DNA of 64,000 nt, from assembly GCA_920105625.2 (NCBI GenBank), contig OV050032.1, forward strand, positions 130,965,810 to 131,029,809, written 5' to 3'. This DNA comes from Clusia tigrina. Lineage: Eukaryota; Arthropoda; Insecta; Diptera; Clusiidae. This document shows positions 25,063 to 38,677 of the stretch, piece by piece. Made by a program: the position numbers and the translations under genes. Each line of letters starts with the position of its first letter. The first letter of the stretch is position 1. A model generated the notes under the pieces. It saw nothing but the letters and a program-made list of their open reading frames with translations. It was not told the origin of the DNA and searched no databases.

Positions 25063-25832
25063 TGGCGCCCAACGAAAAAAAATTCACCATAAAGTGAAGT
25101 GGAAAATAACTAACGTTAAACTTAATATTAATAAATTACGTAATTAATAAAAATTCACCACAAAGTGTGAAAAAAAAGAAGTGAAATAACTCGGAACAAT
25201 TCATATAATGAATTAGAACTCATATTTTAGTTAATGTTAATTAAAACTTTAAAATAACCAAACTTTGTGTGTCAAAACCGGAAATTCAAAATATTAAAAT
25301 TAAACAGTCTAAATCGATAAAGCAACTTAACCTTTTTTAAGAATTGCAAAATTAATTGCAATTATTTCTACAATTAAAAATCATCAAATCAAGGACAACA
25401 GCACCACGAACATCAGCAGCATCAATAGCAGTTCCAATTATTTCTATTATCAAATCACCATTATGATTATGTAAGTTTTAGATTGAGATCTAAGAAAAAA
25501 TTAGAGAAAGTGAAAAAAAACTGACACGAAATTTTAATTATAATTTTTGAACTAAATAATATTATCTTTTTAAGAAAGATTAATTTTTGAAAAATAAATT
25601 AAATTTTTGGAAAATTAATTTATTTACAAAAGAGTAAACTAGTTTTAAGTTAGCATTTGAATAAAAATAGCTGAATTTTCATGCAACCTTTGAAAAATAA
25701 ATTAAATAAAAGAAAAACTAGATTTAACTAAACGGAAGAATGTCGTTTAAAATTTTTTTTTTATATAAAAAAAATAAGCAGACTTAGTTTTAAGCTAGCA
25801 TTCGGATTAGAAAATAGGGTTGCTACACTTTC
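25063..25832 (+). promoter_or_regulatory. Primer-binding site and gag leader (U4)
   Basis: Full-length leader. Shares CTCGGAAC, CACCACAAAG and ACAGCACC variants with U5. Confidence 0.75.
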
Positions 25833-26795
25833 ATGCAACCAATACAAGAACCTAGTTCAGCTCGTAGGGACATAGAGCAAATCCTCGCTAGAATAGATGC
25901 ATTGAGTATTTCTGACCAAACAACTAGACCTCAAAACACAATGGACCCTGCAGACGTACAGGTACTGATAAATACAGCCATTCAACAGGCTTACCAAACA
26001 ACAAAAACAGAATTTCAATCGACTATAGATGCGTTAACCGCGCAGATAAATAACTTGCAATCTCCTTCTGCTGTAGAAGAGTATAAGGAGATTCAAATAT
26101 TAGAGAACGTACAATGCGACGAGACACTTGACATTGTTAAATCCATCCCAGAATTTAAGGGTGACCCCAAAAGATACGTCTCGTGGCGCCAAGCAGCCAT
26201 GACTGCCCACAAACTTTTCGAACCCTATACAGGAAGCTCCAAATATTACCAAGCAGTGGCTATATTGAGAAATAAAGTCATTGGGAATGCGGATGCTGCA
26301 CTAAGTGCCTACAATACCGTTCTCAATTTCAGAGCTATAATAGCTCGACTTGATTTTACTTTCATGGACAAGAAGTCCATATTTACGATAGAGCAAGAAC
26401 TCTCCACTCTTAGGCAAGGACAGAAAACAATAATCCAATTCTATGACGAGGTAGAGCGTAAACTGACTGCCATAGTCAATAAAGTCATCATGTCACACGA
26501 AGGGGAAACCTTATTGATAAAATCTCTCATTCAAAAGTATCGCGAAGACGCATTGCGAGTGTTTATTTCTGGACTCAAAAAGCCGTTATGTGATACGCTA
26601 TTTTCTTGCAAACCTGTAGATTTACCAACGGCCTTGGCACTTGCCCAAGAATTAGAAACTAATCAAAACCGATACCATTTTGCCGCCATCTATAATAGCG
26701 GACTAAATAGAGTTTCACAAAATTTTTCCGTTAAGCCTCCTCCATTCTATCAACCAAATACTAAAGGCAATAGATTCCCTTTGCATTCATCATAG
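25833..26795 (+). CDS. gag: gag (U4)
   Basis: 320 codons. Differs from U1 by Asn-to-Lys in GDPKRYVSW. Confidence 0.85.
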   Translation: MQPIQEPSSARRDIEQILARIDALSISDQTTRPQNTMDPADVQVLINTAIQQAYQTTKTEFQSTIDALTAQINNLQSPSAVEEYKEIQILENVQCDETLDIVKSIPEFKGDPKRYVSWRQAAMTAHKLFEPYTGSSKYYQAVAILRNKVIGNADAALSAYNTVLNFRAIIARLDFTFMDKKSIFTIEQELSTLRQGQKTIIQFYDEVERKLTAIVNKVIMSHEGETLLIKSLIQKYREDALRVFISGLKKPLCDTLFSCKPVDLPTALALAQELETNQNRYHFAAIYNSGLNRVSQNFSVKPPPFYQPNTKGNRFPLHSS

Positions 26796-26796
26796 A

Positions 26797-27742
26797 CAGA
26801 CGCGCGGCATAAATATTCTTGGAACCGCCTTGAAATACATAGCTGGCACACCAGATTACGATGATTTTGCAGGAGTTCGAAACAAGCAAGATGATCTGAT
26901 TACGGCAAACAACGCACAAATAATTATAAACACGAAAATGCAAAATCAAATTATCAATTTAACCCGCAGTTAACTTACTACTGAACAGAACAAAAATAAC
27001 GGACATCGATACGAATAACCTCTACGATCTTTTAAGTATTAGGAACAGGGTCATAATAAGAGAACTAGATAATATAGCTCTGTCCATCACTCTGGGAAAA
27101 TTACATATGATTAATCCTATTTTGTTGGACAGTTCAGAACTAAATTTTATTTTGGAATCCGAAATAGGTCTTAATGTTAGTATAACTGAAATAATTGTAA
27201 ATTCAAAATTAAAAATATTACAAAATGAAAATATTATAACCTTTTTTTATAAAATTTCCAAAAATAAAGCTATTTTGTAAGAAAAAGTTAATTTATCCAG
27301 TTGTTCATGAAAATAAAATGTTGTCATTTGAAACCAAAGATGTTGCAAAATGCGACAATAAATACATAATATTAAATAATTGTAAAAAGAAATCTACGAT
27401 TTCATTTTGCCAAATTCTTGACGATAAGAAAAATTCGTGCCTAAATAATCTTTTAAACAATTATACCACTGCATGTAGCACAAATTCCGCACACAAAGTA
27501 GCATTTGCAACAGAAATTGAGGAAGGTATTGTCATCATTAATGATGAACCCGCTAAATTAATAGAAAAAGATGAAACAAAGACACTTCAAAAAGGTACCT
27601 TTCTAAAAACTTTTGAAGACACATTGATTGTAAATTCAACAAAATTCGAAAATTTGCGTAAAATTGCTTATAATAGCCCTGAAACTCCTATCGCTCACAC
27701 GGTTAACCTTACAGATCACACCTCATTTCTATCACTGCAATA
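26797..27742 (+). pseudogene. env: errantivirus env fragment, second frameshift (U4)
   Basis: A private 2-bp deletion near 26967 breaks the first open piece, and an Ile-to-Lys change (TFLKTF) lies in the second. Confidence 0.75.
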
Positions 27743-27806
27743 CGAGGGCGGACTGATATTGAAGCTACCTAAGTAGGAAAAAAAAATTTTTTTTTTTCAA
27801 AAACCA
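27743..27806. mobile_element. Truncated mariner end (U4)
   Basis: 64 bp, same breakpoint. Confidence 0.85.
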
Positions 27807-28056
27807 GAAGAGAGGAACAATTTTTGTGAGAGATTTCATAACTCTTCATTATCTATTCTTTTTGCTTTTTGTAAGCAATGTGCCAATCAATTCTTTAGAG
27901 AAATTGACAACATATTGTGTTGTTGTTTTATTGTAGTGCTGTACAAATAGAGTGCTTAATTGTTAAGCATTTCTTTTTTTAGGAATCAACTAAAAAGTTA
28001 TTTTTTAACTCGCCTTGAGCTTGTTTCAAATTATGCAGTGTTCAGGGTTTCCAAAC

Positions 28057-29305
28057 ATGGATGAAAAATTAATTGTTTGAAGGAAGAAATTATAAAAAGG
28101 AGAGGCGCACCTGACAGTGAAGTGGTCCGCATTGCTGAAACTTGAAAATTTTTTTACAAATATTTCAAAGAACGCTGGATACCAGCCCATAAAATTGAAG
28201 AGCGTATTAAAATGCAAAACGGCATTTGGTTGAGATCATCTATTAGTTTCAATTGCAAAGAAACTTTAAAAAGAGGCCGTAAACAAGTTGATTTTGAAGA
28301 GTGTTCACAGAAAAAAAGAGAAAACAAAAGGCATATTATATTAAGGAAAGAAAAAAAAAGGAAAGTAATAAGGAAAGAAGGATAAAATTACTGTTATGAG
28401 TAATGCAAAAGCTTTATCTGTGTTGGTAGAAGCTAAATTAAGTCGGGATCAGTACGAAATTATACGACAAATAAATGTACACCTGAAACGTTTCCTCCTT
28501 ACAAGGGAGTACAATTAGCAAAAAAGGAATGCTACCTGAGACCTGATGAAGTGCCGATTTCAGCTTAGTTGATGAGATGATAACAAGATCCGTAAATACA
28601 GAGCACTTGCAGTTGGGATTATCCATTTTTCTCGGACGGATACGATTTTTGAGTGGTTATTGCATTTAGCTTACAAATTGCCAATTAAAAAATGTAAGGC
28701 AGTATTTTCTGTGGAAAAAAAACTGTGTCTAAAACCCAGGTTCAGATAAGAAGTGATTTTAAAACGAAAATGGGATTAATTGTTGATCTGCCAAGCCAGG
28801 CTTTGCAAATTCGAATGACGGTGACACTGCCAAAATATTTTTCCAAAACGCATAAATGGCAGCAACTATTACTGGAATAAATCTTAGCCTTATTACAAAT
28901 TTACACACTATTCTAATGGTTGTTTCAAGTCGTCGTGAAATTGATGTTACAAAATTCCACACGCATGATACTGAAAGATTATTTGTGAAAGGGTATTAAT
29001 GGGTCAAAATGACTCCTACTCTGTATAAGTACCCCATTCAAGGACCTGAAGTCATACAACATGCTCTTTTACCAATAAGTAAGTTGTCTGAGGAAGCTCA
29101 TGAAGCCCCTACCAAGGAACTCAAAACATTCAGAAAGGGGTTTTCTAGGAAGTTTTCTCGACAGAAGTCCATCGAGGATGTTTTCCAAAGGTTGTTAAAT
29201 TCAGATCCAATTGTATCCAGCCAAAGGGAATTGCCTAAAAAGAAACTGCGAAGTCTACTAAAAATGGTAACACAACTTCTATTGCCGACTCGAAAAAGGA
29301 GATGA
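28057..29305 (+). pseudogene. Transib/RAG1-like transposase fossil (U5)
   Basis: Carries the U3 type KELKTF change in its terminal open stretch (29009-29305). Confidence 0.7.
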
Positions 29306-29599
29306 GGAGACTGATGAAAATTAAGAGAAAATTACAAATAATAAATAATAAAAAAATAATAAATTGAACAAAAACATAAACTATTTCATACTCAAATCTG
29401 AGTCATTATAAAAAATTCAATTTACGGGGGCGTATTAAAAAAAACGTATTATCTTTAAAAAAAATGTTTCCCCTTTGAACTATGCCTAAAACTGTTTGAT
29501 TTTTCTTAAAATATGTGTCAATAAATATAATTGACAACAATTTGGGAGAACTTTAGCTTCCCTGAATTAAGCGACCAATAATAGCATTTTGTCCCTGTG

Positions 29600-31412
29600 T
29601 GCGCCGCAGAGAAAACCATTGGCTTCACACGTCCGGCACGACGAAACCAATGGTATGATCAGGAGTGTCGCGAAGACACTGCAGCGAAAAACGCAGTCGA
29701 AAAGCGAACGTTGTAGTGTAACGCAAGCCGTGCGTGGAAATTGCCAGGTAAGGACGGAAGAGAGGCGTCTTTTCAGACGAAAGAAACGCGAGCAGGAAGG
29801 CGTGAATGGAGGGACTAGAGATGTACTGGAACAGGAATGATGCTCGAAAGTTCTATCAGCAGGTCAGGCATCTAACCCCAGGTTTTCAGCCCGGAGCATC
29901 TATCTATAGAGATGAAAATGGTAATCTGGTTACGGATACGCGGTGCACACTGAGCTTATGGAGGGAACATTTCTCTAAATTACTTGCAGGCGACTATGCC
30001 ACCAATACCGCCATTGGAGAATTCAAACCGATTCTACCAATTGACGATGACGGAAGGGTTCTTCCACCACCTAGCCATGATGAGATCTGAGATTCAATTC
30101 AGCGACTAAACAACAACAAAGCAGCTGGTGGACTGTCTGCTGAATTGTTCAAGGCCGGCGGCGATGAGCTGATATGTTGCATGCATCAACTCATCAGTAA
30201 AATATGGCTAGAAGAAAGCATGCCCGATGATTGGAATCTCAGTGTCCTCTGTCCTGTATTGAAGAAAGGTGACCCGACGATGTGCGCAACCTACCGGCGA
30301 ATGAGTCTTATTGCCATCTCATATAAGGTTCTGTCAAGAGTATTGTGTGAGACTATAACCATATGACAACGGTGCGGTTTTATACCAGGAAAGTCCACCA
30401 TTGACATTTTCACGTTACGCCAAATCCTGTAGAAAACACACGAGAAGCAGATCGACACCCATCATTTCTTTGTCGACTATAAAGCTGCTTTTGATAGCCC
30501 GATAAGCTAATACGGCTCTATAGAATGACATTGAGCAGTGCGTCGAGCTCCGTCAATGTAGGAAATGACCTCTCCGAACCATTTAAAACCGTGCGATGTT
30601 TCAGACAACGCGATTCTAATGTCGTTCTACCTCTTCAATTTCACCATGGAAGGGGTACTGCGGAAGGCCGGTGTACATCGGAATGGAACTATTTTCTACA
30701 AAAGTACCCAGCTCTTCACATATGCTGATGACATCGACATCATTGGAGATTCCAAGCGAGATGTTACTGCTGCATTTTCCGCCTTTGAAAAAGAATCAGC
30801 GAAAGTGGGAATGACGGTGAACGAGGGCAAAACAAAGTATATGCTGTCCACCAGCAGGGATCATCTGCATTTAAGATGCCATGTTACAGCGGACACCTGT
30901 ACTTTATATGCTGTCCACAGCAGGGATACTCAGCGTTTAGGTTGCCATATTACAGCGGACAACTGTACTTTTGAAGTTGTCAAGGAGTTTATATACCTTG
31001 GCTCCGCTATTAACACCGAAAACGACGTTAGCCTTGAGATTGAACGAAATGACGCTTGCTAATAAGTGTTACTATGGGATTAGTAAACAAATGTGTAGTA
31101 GAGCCCTCTTTTGACCGACAAAATTGACACTCTACAAGAACTGTACGAGCTCTACGCACAGTCAGACGGATCATTATACAACGCCTGCGCTGGCTTGGAC
31201 ATATCGTTCCTATGGACGAAGAAGCTCCAGCGAAAAAGGTGCCCGAAGTGGAAGCCGCTGGACGGCGACGTAATGGACGACCATGCCTCCGATGGAAGGG
31301 CCAAGGCGAGGAAACCCTAACCATGCTTGGTATAACGGATTGCAGAAGCGTTGTTAAGTTCGGCCGTATCCCGATAGCGGGTTGTTTCCCAGATTCTGTG
31401 ATTAGGCCATGA
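29600..31412 (+). pseudogene. RTE fossil (U5)
   Basis: U3-like in the palm, with a private cluster of four substitutions between 31243 and 31392 at its 3' end. Confidence 0.85.
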
Positions 31413-31537
31413 AAGAAATTAAACAAGTAACTTAGAAGAAACGTTTAATCCATTTAATAGACAATCATTGATAGAGGCTCCTGGATCAACTGCTTTTATA
31501 CAAGCAAGTGCTTAAACCTGTGTGGACATATAGTACA

Positions 31538-31869
31538 AGTTAACATCCGTTGTTGACGATGTAATTTAATTCTCTTGAATTCCTCAAACAAGCGCTACAC
31601 GCGCAGCTAATGCAGACGCTAGCTTGCACTTTTAGTCGCTAGCTTAATTTGTTCTTTCGCTTTACCCTTAAATTTCCGTTCCCATACATTTTGCTTATTC
31701 AGCAGAGTGTGGCATTGTGGAGTTGCTAGACTTCTTTAAATAATAATATAAAGTCAGTTTCGATTTGTTACTCGACTGACATAGTCAGTACTACTTCTAT
31801 GTTTACTCAATAAATTGAAATTAACATAATAAACTGAGTTTTTTTTGGATTAAAACGATTAAAAGTAAT
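31538..31869 (+). mobile_element. Errantivirus-type LTR (U5)
   Basis: Has the U4 type T run near 31838, although the flanking RTE segment is U3-like. Confidence 0.75.
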
Positions 31870-32639
31870 TGGCGCCCAACGAAAAAAAATTCACCATAAA
31901 GTGAAGTGGAAAATAACTAACGTTAAACTTAATATTAATAAATTACGTAATTAATAAAAATTCACCACAAAGTGTGAAAAAAAAGAAGTGAAATAACTCG
32001 GAACAATTCATATAATGAATTAGAACTCATATTTTAGTTAATGTTAATTAAAACTTTAAAATAACCAAACTTTGTGTGTCAAAACCGGAAATTCAAAATA
32101 TTAAAATTAAACAGTCTAAATCGATAAAGCAACTTAACCTTTTTTAAGAATTGCAAAATTAATTGCAATTATTTCTACAATTAAAAATCATCAAATCAAG
32201 GACAACAGCACCACGAACATCAGCAGCATCAATAGCAGTTCCAATTATTTCTATTATCAAATCACCATTATGATTATGTAAGTTTTAGATTGAGATCTAA
32301 GAAAAAATTAGAGAAAGTGAAAAAAAACTGACACGAAATTTTAATTATAATTTTTGAACTAAATAATATTATCTTTTTAAGAAAGATTAATTTTTGAAAA
32401 ATAAATTAAATTTTTGGAAAATTAATTTATTTACAAAAGAGTAAACTAGTTTTAAGTTAGCATTTGAATAAAAATAGCTGAATTTTCATGCAACCTTTGA
32501 AAAATAAATTAAATAAAAGAAAAACTAGATTTAACTAAACGGAAGAATGTCGTTTAAAATTTTTTTTTTATATAAAAAAAATAAGCAGACTTAGTTTTAA
32601 GCTAGCATTCGGATTAGAAAATAGGGTTGCTACACTTTC
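31870..32639 (+). promoter_or_regulatory. Primer-binding site and gag leader (U5)
   Basis: Full-length leader of the U4 type. Confidence 0.75.
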
Positions 32640-33602
32640 ATGCAACCAATACAAGAACCTAGTTCAGCTCGTAGGGACATAGAGCAAATCCTCGCTAGAA
32701 TAGATGCATTGAGTATTTCTGACCAAACAACTAGACCTCAAAACACAATGGACCCTGCAGACGTACAGGTACTGATAAATACAGCCATTCAACAGGCTTA
32801 CCAAACAACAAAAACAGAATTTCAATCGACTATAGATGCGTTAACCGCGCAGATAAATAACTTGCAATCTCCTTCTGCTGTAGAAGAGTATAAGGAGATT
32901 CAAATATTAGAGAACGTACAATGCGACGAGACACTTGACATTGTTAAATCCATCCCAGAATTTAAGGGTGACCCCAATAGATACGTCTCGTGGCGCCAAG
33001 CAGCCATGACTGCCCACAAACTTTTCGAACCCTATACAGGAAGCTCCAAATATTACCAAGCAGTGGCTATATTGAGAAATAAAGTCATTGGGAATGCGGA
33101 TGCTGCACTAAGTGCCTACAATACCGTTCTCAATTTCAGAGCTATAATAGCTCGACTTGATTTTACTTTCATGGACAAGAAGTCCATATTTACGATAGAG
33201 CAAGAACTCTCCACTCTTAGGCAAGGACAGAAAACAATAATCCAATTCTATGACGAGGTAGAGCGTAAACTGACTTCCATAGTCAATAAAGTCATCATGT
33301 CACACGAAGGGGAAACCTTATTGATAAAATCTCTCATTCAAAAGTATCGCGAAGACGCATTGCGAGTGTTTATTTCTGGACTCAAAAAGCCGTTATGTGA
33401 TACGCTATTTTCTTGCAAACCTGTAGATTTACCAACGGCCTTGGCACTTGCCCAAGAATTAGAAACTAATCAAAACCGATACCATTTTGCCGCCATCTAT
33501 AATAGCGGACTAAATAGAGTTTCACAAAATTTTTCCGTTAAGCCTCCTCCATTCTATCAACCAAATACTAAAGGCAATAGATTCCCTTTGCATTCATCAT
33601 AG
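32640..33602 (+). CDS. gag: gag (U5)
   Basis: 320 codons. Differs from U1 by Ala-to-Ser in ERKLTSIVNK. Confidence 0.85.
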   Translation: MQPIQEPSSARRDIEQILARIDALSISDQTTRPQNTMDPADVQVLINTAIQQAYQTTKTEFQSTIDALTAQINNLQSPSAVEEYKEIQILENVQCDETLDIVKSIPEFKGDPNRYVSWRQAAMTAHKLFEPYTGSSKYYQAVAILRNKVIGNADAALSAYNTVLNFRAIIARLDFTFMDKKSIFTIEQELSTLRQGQKTIIQFYDEVERKLTSIVNKVIMSHEGETLLIKSLIQKYREDALRVFISGLKKPLCDTLFSCKPVDLPTALALAQELETNQNRYHFAAIYNSGLNRVSQNFSVKPPPFYQPNTKGNRFPLHSS

Positions 33603-33603
33603 A

Positions 33604-34551
33604 CAGACGCGCGGCATAAATATTCTTGGAACCGCCTTGAAATACATAGCTGGCACACCAGATTACGATGATTTTGCAGGAGTTCGAAACAAGCAAGATG
33701 ATCTGATTACGGCAAACAACGCACAAATAATTATAAACACGAAAATGCAAAATCAAATTATCAATTTAACCCGCACAGTTAACTTACTACTGAACAGAAC
33801 AAAAATAACGGACATCGATACGAATAACCTCTACGATCTTTTAAGTATTAGGAACAGGGTCATAATAAGAGAACTAGATAATATAGCTCTGTCCATCACT
33901 CTGGGAAAATTACATATGATTAATCCTATTTTGTTGGACAGTTCAGAACTAAATTTTATTTTGGAATCCGAAATAGGTCTTAATGTTAGTATAACTGAAA
34001 TAATTTTAAATTCAAAATTAAAAATATTACAAAATGAAAATATTATAACCTTTTTTTATAAAATTTCCAAAAATAAAGCTTTTTTGTAAGAAAAAGTTAA
34101 TTTATCCAGTTGTTCATGAAAATAAAATGTTGCCATTTGAAACCAAAGATGTTGCAAAATGCGACAATAAATACATAATATTAAATAATTGTAAAAAGAA
34201 ATCTACGATTTCATTTTGCCAAATTCTTGACGATAAGAAAAATTCGTGCCTAAATAATCTTTTAAACAATTATACCACTGCATGTAGCACAAATTCCGCA
34301 CACAACGTAGCATTTGCAACAGAAATTGAGGAAGGTATTGTCATCATTAATGATGAACCCGCTAAATTAATAGAAAAAGATGAAACAAAGACACTTCAAA
34401 AAGGTACTTTTCTAATAACTTTTGAAGACACATTGATTGTAAATTCAACAAAATTCGAAAATTTGCGTAAAATTGCTTATAATAGCCCTGAAACTCCTAT
34501 CGCTCACACGGTTAACCTTACAGATCACACCTCATTTCTATCACTGCAATA
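33604..34551 (+). pseudogene. env: errantivirus env fragment (U5)
   Basis: Has the U3 type AHNVAF change plus private Val-to-Leu, Ile-to-Phe and Ser-to-Pro changes. Confidence 0.75.
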
Positions 34552-34614
34552 CGAGGGCGGACTGATATTGAAGCTACCTAAGTAGGAAAAAAAAATTTTT
34601 TTTTTCAAAAACCA
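34552..34614. mobile_element. Truncated mariner end (U5)
   Basis: 63 bp, same breakpoint. Confidence 0.85.
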
Positions 34615-34864
34615 GAAGAGAGGAACAATTTTTGTGAGAGATTTCGTAACTCTTCATTATCTATTCTTTTTGCTTTTTGTAAGCAATGTGCCAATCAATT
34701 CTTTAGAGAAATTGACAACATATTGTGTTGTTGTTTTATTGTAGTGCTGTACAAATAGAGTGCTTAATTGTTAAGCATTTCTTTTTTTAGGAATCAACTA
34801 AAAACTTATTTTTTAACTCGCCTTGAGCTTGTTTCAAATTATGCAGTGTTCAGGGTTTCCAAAC

Positions 34865-36114
34865 ATGGATGAAAAATTAATTGTTTGAAGGAAGAAATTA
34901 TAAAAAGGAGAGGCGCACCTGACAGTGAAGTGGTCCGCATTGCTGAAACTTGAAAATTTTTTTACAAATATTTCAAAGAACGCTGGATACCAGCCCATAA
35001 AATTGAAGAGCGTATTAAAATGCAAAACGGCATTTGGTTGAGATCATCTATTAGTTTCAATTGCAAAGAAACTTTAAAAAGAGGCCGTAAACAAGTTGAT
35101 TTTGAAGAGTGTTCACAGAAAAAAAGAGAAAACAAAAGGCATATTATATTAAGGAAAGAAAAAAAAAGGAAAGTAATAAGGAAAGAAGGATAAAATTACT
35201 GTTATGAGTAATGCAAAAGCTTTATCTGTGTTGGTAGAAGCTAAATTAAGTCGGGATCAGTACGAAATTATACGACAAATAAATGTACACCTGAAACGTT
35301 TCCTCCTTACAAGGGAGTACAATTAGCAAAAAAGGAATGCTACCTGAGACCTGATGAAGTGCCGATTTCAACTTAGTTGATGAGATGATAACAAGATCCG
35401 TAAATACAGAGCACTTGCAGTTGGGATTATCCATTTTTCTCGGACGGATACGATTTTTTGAGTGGTTATTGCATTTAGCTTACAAATTGCCAATTAAAAA
35501 ATGTAAGGCAGTATTTTCTGTGGAAAAAAAACTGTGTCTAAAACCCAGGTTCAGATAAGAAGTGATTTTAAAACGAAAATGGGATTAATTGTTGATCTGC
35601 CAAGCCAGGCTTTGCAAATTCGAATGACGGTGACACTGCCAAAATATTTTTCCAAAACGCATAAATGGCAGCAACTATTACTGGAATAAATCTTAGCCTT
35701 ATTACAAATTTACACACTATTCTAATGGTTGTTTCAAGTCGTCGTGAAATTGATGTTACAAAATTCCACACGCATGATACTGAAAGATTATTTGTGAAAG
35801 GGTATTAATGGGTCAAAATGACTCCTACTCTGTATAAGTACCCCATTCAAGGACCTGAAGTCATACAACATGCTCTTTTACCAATAAGTAAGTTGTCTGA
35901 GGAAGCTCATGAAGCCCCTACCAAGGAATTCAAAACATTCAGAAAGGGGTTTTCTAGGAAGTTTTCTCGACAGAAGTCCATCGAGGATGTTTTCCAAAGG
36001 TTGTTAAATTCAGATCCAATTGTATCCAGCCAAAGGGAATTGCCTAAAAAGAAACTGCGAAGTCTACTAAAAATGGTAACACAACTTCTATTGCCGACTC
36101 GAAAAAGGAGATGA
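34865..36114 (+). pseudogene. Transib/RAG1-like transposase fossil (U6)
   Basis: Terminal stretch 35818-36114 translates identically to that of U1. Confidence 0.7.
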
Positions 36115-36407
36115 GGAGACTGATGAAAATTAAGAGAAAATTACAAATAATAAATAATAAAAAAATAATAAATTGAACAAATACATAAACTATTTCATAC
36201 TCAAATCTGAGTCATTATAAAAAATTCAAATTACGGGGGCGTATTAATAAAAACGTATTATCTTTAAAAAAATGTTTCCCCTTTGAACTATGCCTAAAAC
36301 TGTTTGATTTTTCTTAAAATATGTGTCAATAAATATAATTGACAACAATTTGGGAGAACTTTAGCTTCCCTGAATTAAGCGACCAATAATAGCATTTTGT
36401 CCCTGTG

Positions 36408-38220
36408 TGCGCCGCAGAGAAAACCATTGGCTTCACACGTCCGGCACGACGAAACCAATGGTATGATCAGGAGTGTCGCGAAGACACTGCAGCGAAAAAC
36501 GCAGTCGAAAAGCGAACGTTGTAGTGTAACGCAAGCCGTGCGTGGAAATTGCCAGGTAAGGACGGAAGAGAGGCGTCTTTTCAGACGAAAGAAACGCGAG
36601 CAGGAAGGCGTGAATGGAGGGACTAGAGATGTACTGGAACAGGAATGATGCTCGAAAGTTCTATCAGCAGGTCAGGCATCTAACCCCAGGTTTTCAGCCC
36701 GGAGCATCTATCTATAGAGATGAAAATGGTAATCTGGTTACGGATACGCGGTGCACACTGAGCTTATGGAGGGAACATTTCTCTAAATTACTTGCAGGCG
36801 ACTATGCCACCAATACCGCCATTGGAGAATTCAAACCGATTCTACCAATTGACGATGACGGAAGGGTTCTTCCACCACCTAGCCATGATGAGATCTGAGA
36901 TTCAATTCAGCGACTAAACAACAACAAAGCAGCTGGTGGACTGTCTGCTGAATTGTTCAAGGCCGGCGGCGATGAGCTGATATGTTGCATGCATCAACTC
37001 ATCAGTAAAATATGGCTAGAAGAAAGCATGCCCGATGATTGGAATCTCAGTGTCCTCTGTCCTGTATTGAAGAAAGGTGACCCGACGATGTGCGCAACCT
37101 ACCGGCGAATGAGTCTTATTGCCATCTCATATAAGGTTCTGTCAAGAGTATTGTGTGAGACTATAACCATATGACAACGGTGCGGTTTTATACCAGGAAA
37201 GTCCACCATTGACATTTTCACGTTACGCCAAATCCTGTAGAAAACACACGAGAAGCAGATCGACACCCATCATTTCTTTGTCGACTATAAAGCTGCTTTT
37301 GATAGCCCGATAAGCTAATACGGCTCTATAGAATGACATTGAGCAGTACGTCGAGCTCCGTCAATGTAGGAAATGACCTCTCCGAACCATTTAAAACCGT
37401 GCGATGTTTCAGACAACGCGATTCTAATGTCGTGCTACCTCTTCAATTTCACCATGGAAGGGGTACTGCGGAAGGCCGGTGTACATCGGAATGGAACTAT
37501 TTTCTACAAAAGTACCCAGCTCTTCACATATGCTGATGACATCGACATCATTGGAGATTCCAAGCGAGATGTTACTGCTGCATTTTCCGCCTTTGAAAAA
37601 GAATCAGCGAAAGTGGGAATGACGGTGAACGAGGGCAAAACAAAGTATATGCTGTCCACCAGCAGGGATCATCTGCATTTAAGATGCCATGTTACAGCGG
37701 ACACCTGTACTTTATATGCTGTCCACAGCAGGGATACTCAGCGTTTAGGTTGCCATATTACAGCGGACAACTGTACTTTTGAAGTTGTCAAGGAGTTTAT
37801 ATACCTTGGCTCCGCTATTAACACCGAAAACGACGTTAGCCTTGAGATTGAACGAAATGACGCTTGCTAATAAGTGTTACTATGGGATTAGTAAACAAAT
37901 GTGTAGTAGAGCCCTCTTTTGACCGACAAAATTGACACTCTACAAGAACTGTACGAGCTCTACGCACAGTCAGACGGATCATTATACAACGCCTGCGCTG
38001 GCTTGGACATATCGTTCCTATGGACGAAGAAGCTCCAGCGAAAAAGGTGCTCGAAGTGGAAGCCGCTGGACGACGACGTAATGGACGACCACGCCTCCGA
38101 TGGAAGGGCCAAGGCGAGGAAACCCTAACCATGCTTGGTATAACGGATTGCAGAAGCGTTGTTAAGTTCGGCCGTATCCCGATAGCGGGTTGTTTCGCAG
38201 ATTCTGTGATTAGGCCATGA
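36408..38220 (+). pseudogene. RTE fossil (U6)
   Basis: Matches the U4 copy, including the Arg variant near 38090. Confidence 0.85.
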
Positions 38221-38345
38221 AAGAAATTAAACAAGTAACTTAGAAGAAACGTTTAATCCATTTAATAGACAATCATTGATAGAGGCTCCTGGATCAACTG
38301 CTTTTATACAAGCAAGTGCTTAGACCTGTGTGGACATATAGTACA

Positions 38346-38677
38346 AGTTAACATCCGTTGTTGACGATGTAATTTAATTCTCTTGAATTCCTCAAACAAG
38401 CGCTACACGCGCAGCTAATGCAGACGCTAGCTTGCACTTTTAGTCGCTAGCTTAATTTGTTCTTTCGCTTTACCCTTAAATTTCCGTTCCCATACATTTT
38501 GCTTATTCAGCAGAGTGTGGCATTGTGGAGTTGCTAGACTTCTTTAAATAATAATATAAAGTCAGTTTCGATTTGTTACTCGACTGACATAGTCAGTACT
38601 ACTTCTATGTTTACTCAATAAATTGAAATTAACATAATAAACTGAGTTTTATTTGGATTAAAACGATTAAAAGTAAT
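38346..38677 (+). mobile_element. Errantivirus-type LTR (U6)
   Basis: Majority form of the T-rich stretch. It is preceded by the U4/U6 GCTTAGACC variant. Confidence 0.75.

Larger units (their letters stand above)
21000..27806 (+). repeat. Array unit U4 (6,807 bp)
   Basis: Shares variants with U6: CAAATTACG near 22613, CCACGCC near 24475 and GCTTAGACC near 24704. It has two private lesions, a stop in the Transib fossil at 22416 and a 2-bp deletion in env near 26967. Confidence 0.95.
27807..34614 (+). repeat. Array unit U5 (6,808 bp, mosaic)
   Basis: Matches U3 through the Transib and most of the RTE segment and again in env, but matches U4 in the LTR and leader (T-run near 31838, CTCGGAAC near 31997, ACAGCACC near 32205). 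A private cluster of changes lies at 31243-31392. Confidence 0.93.
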
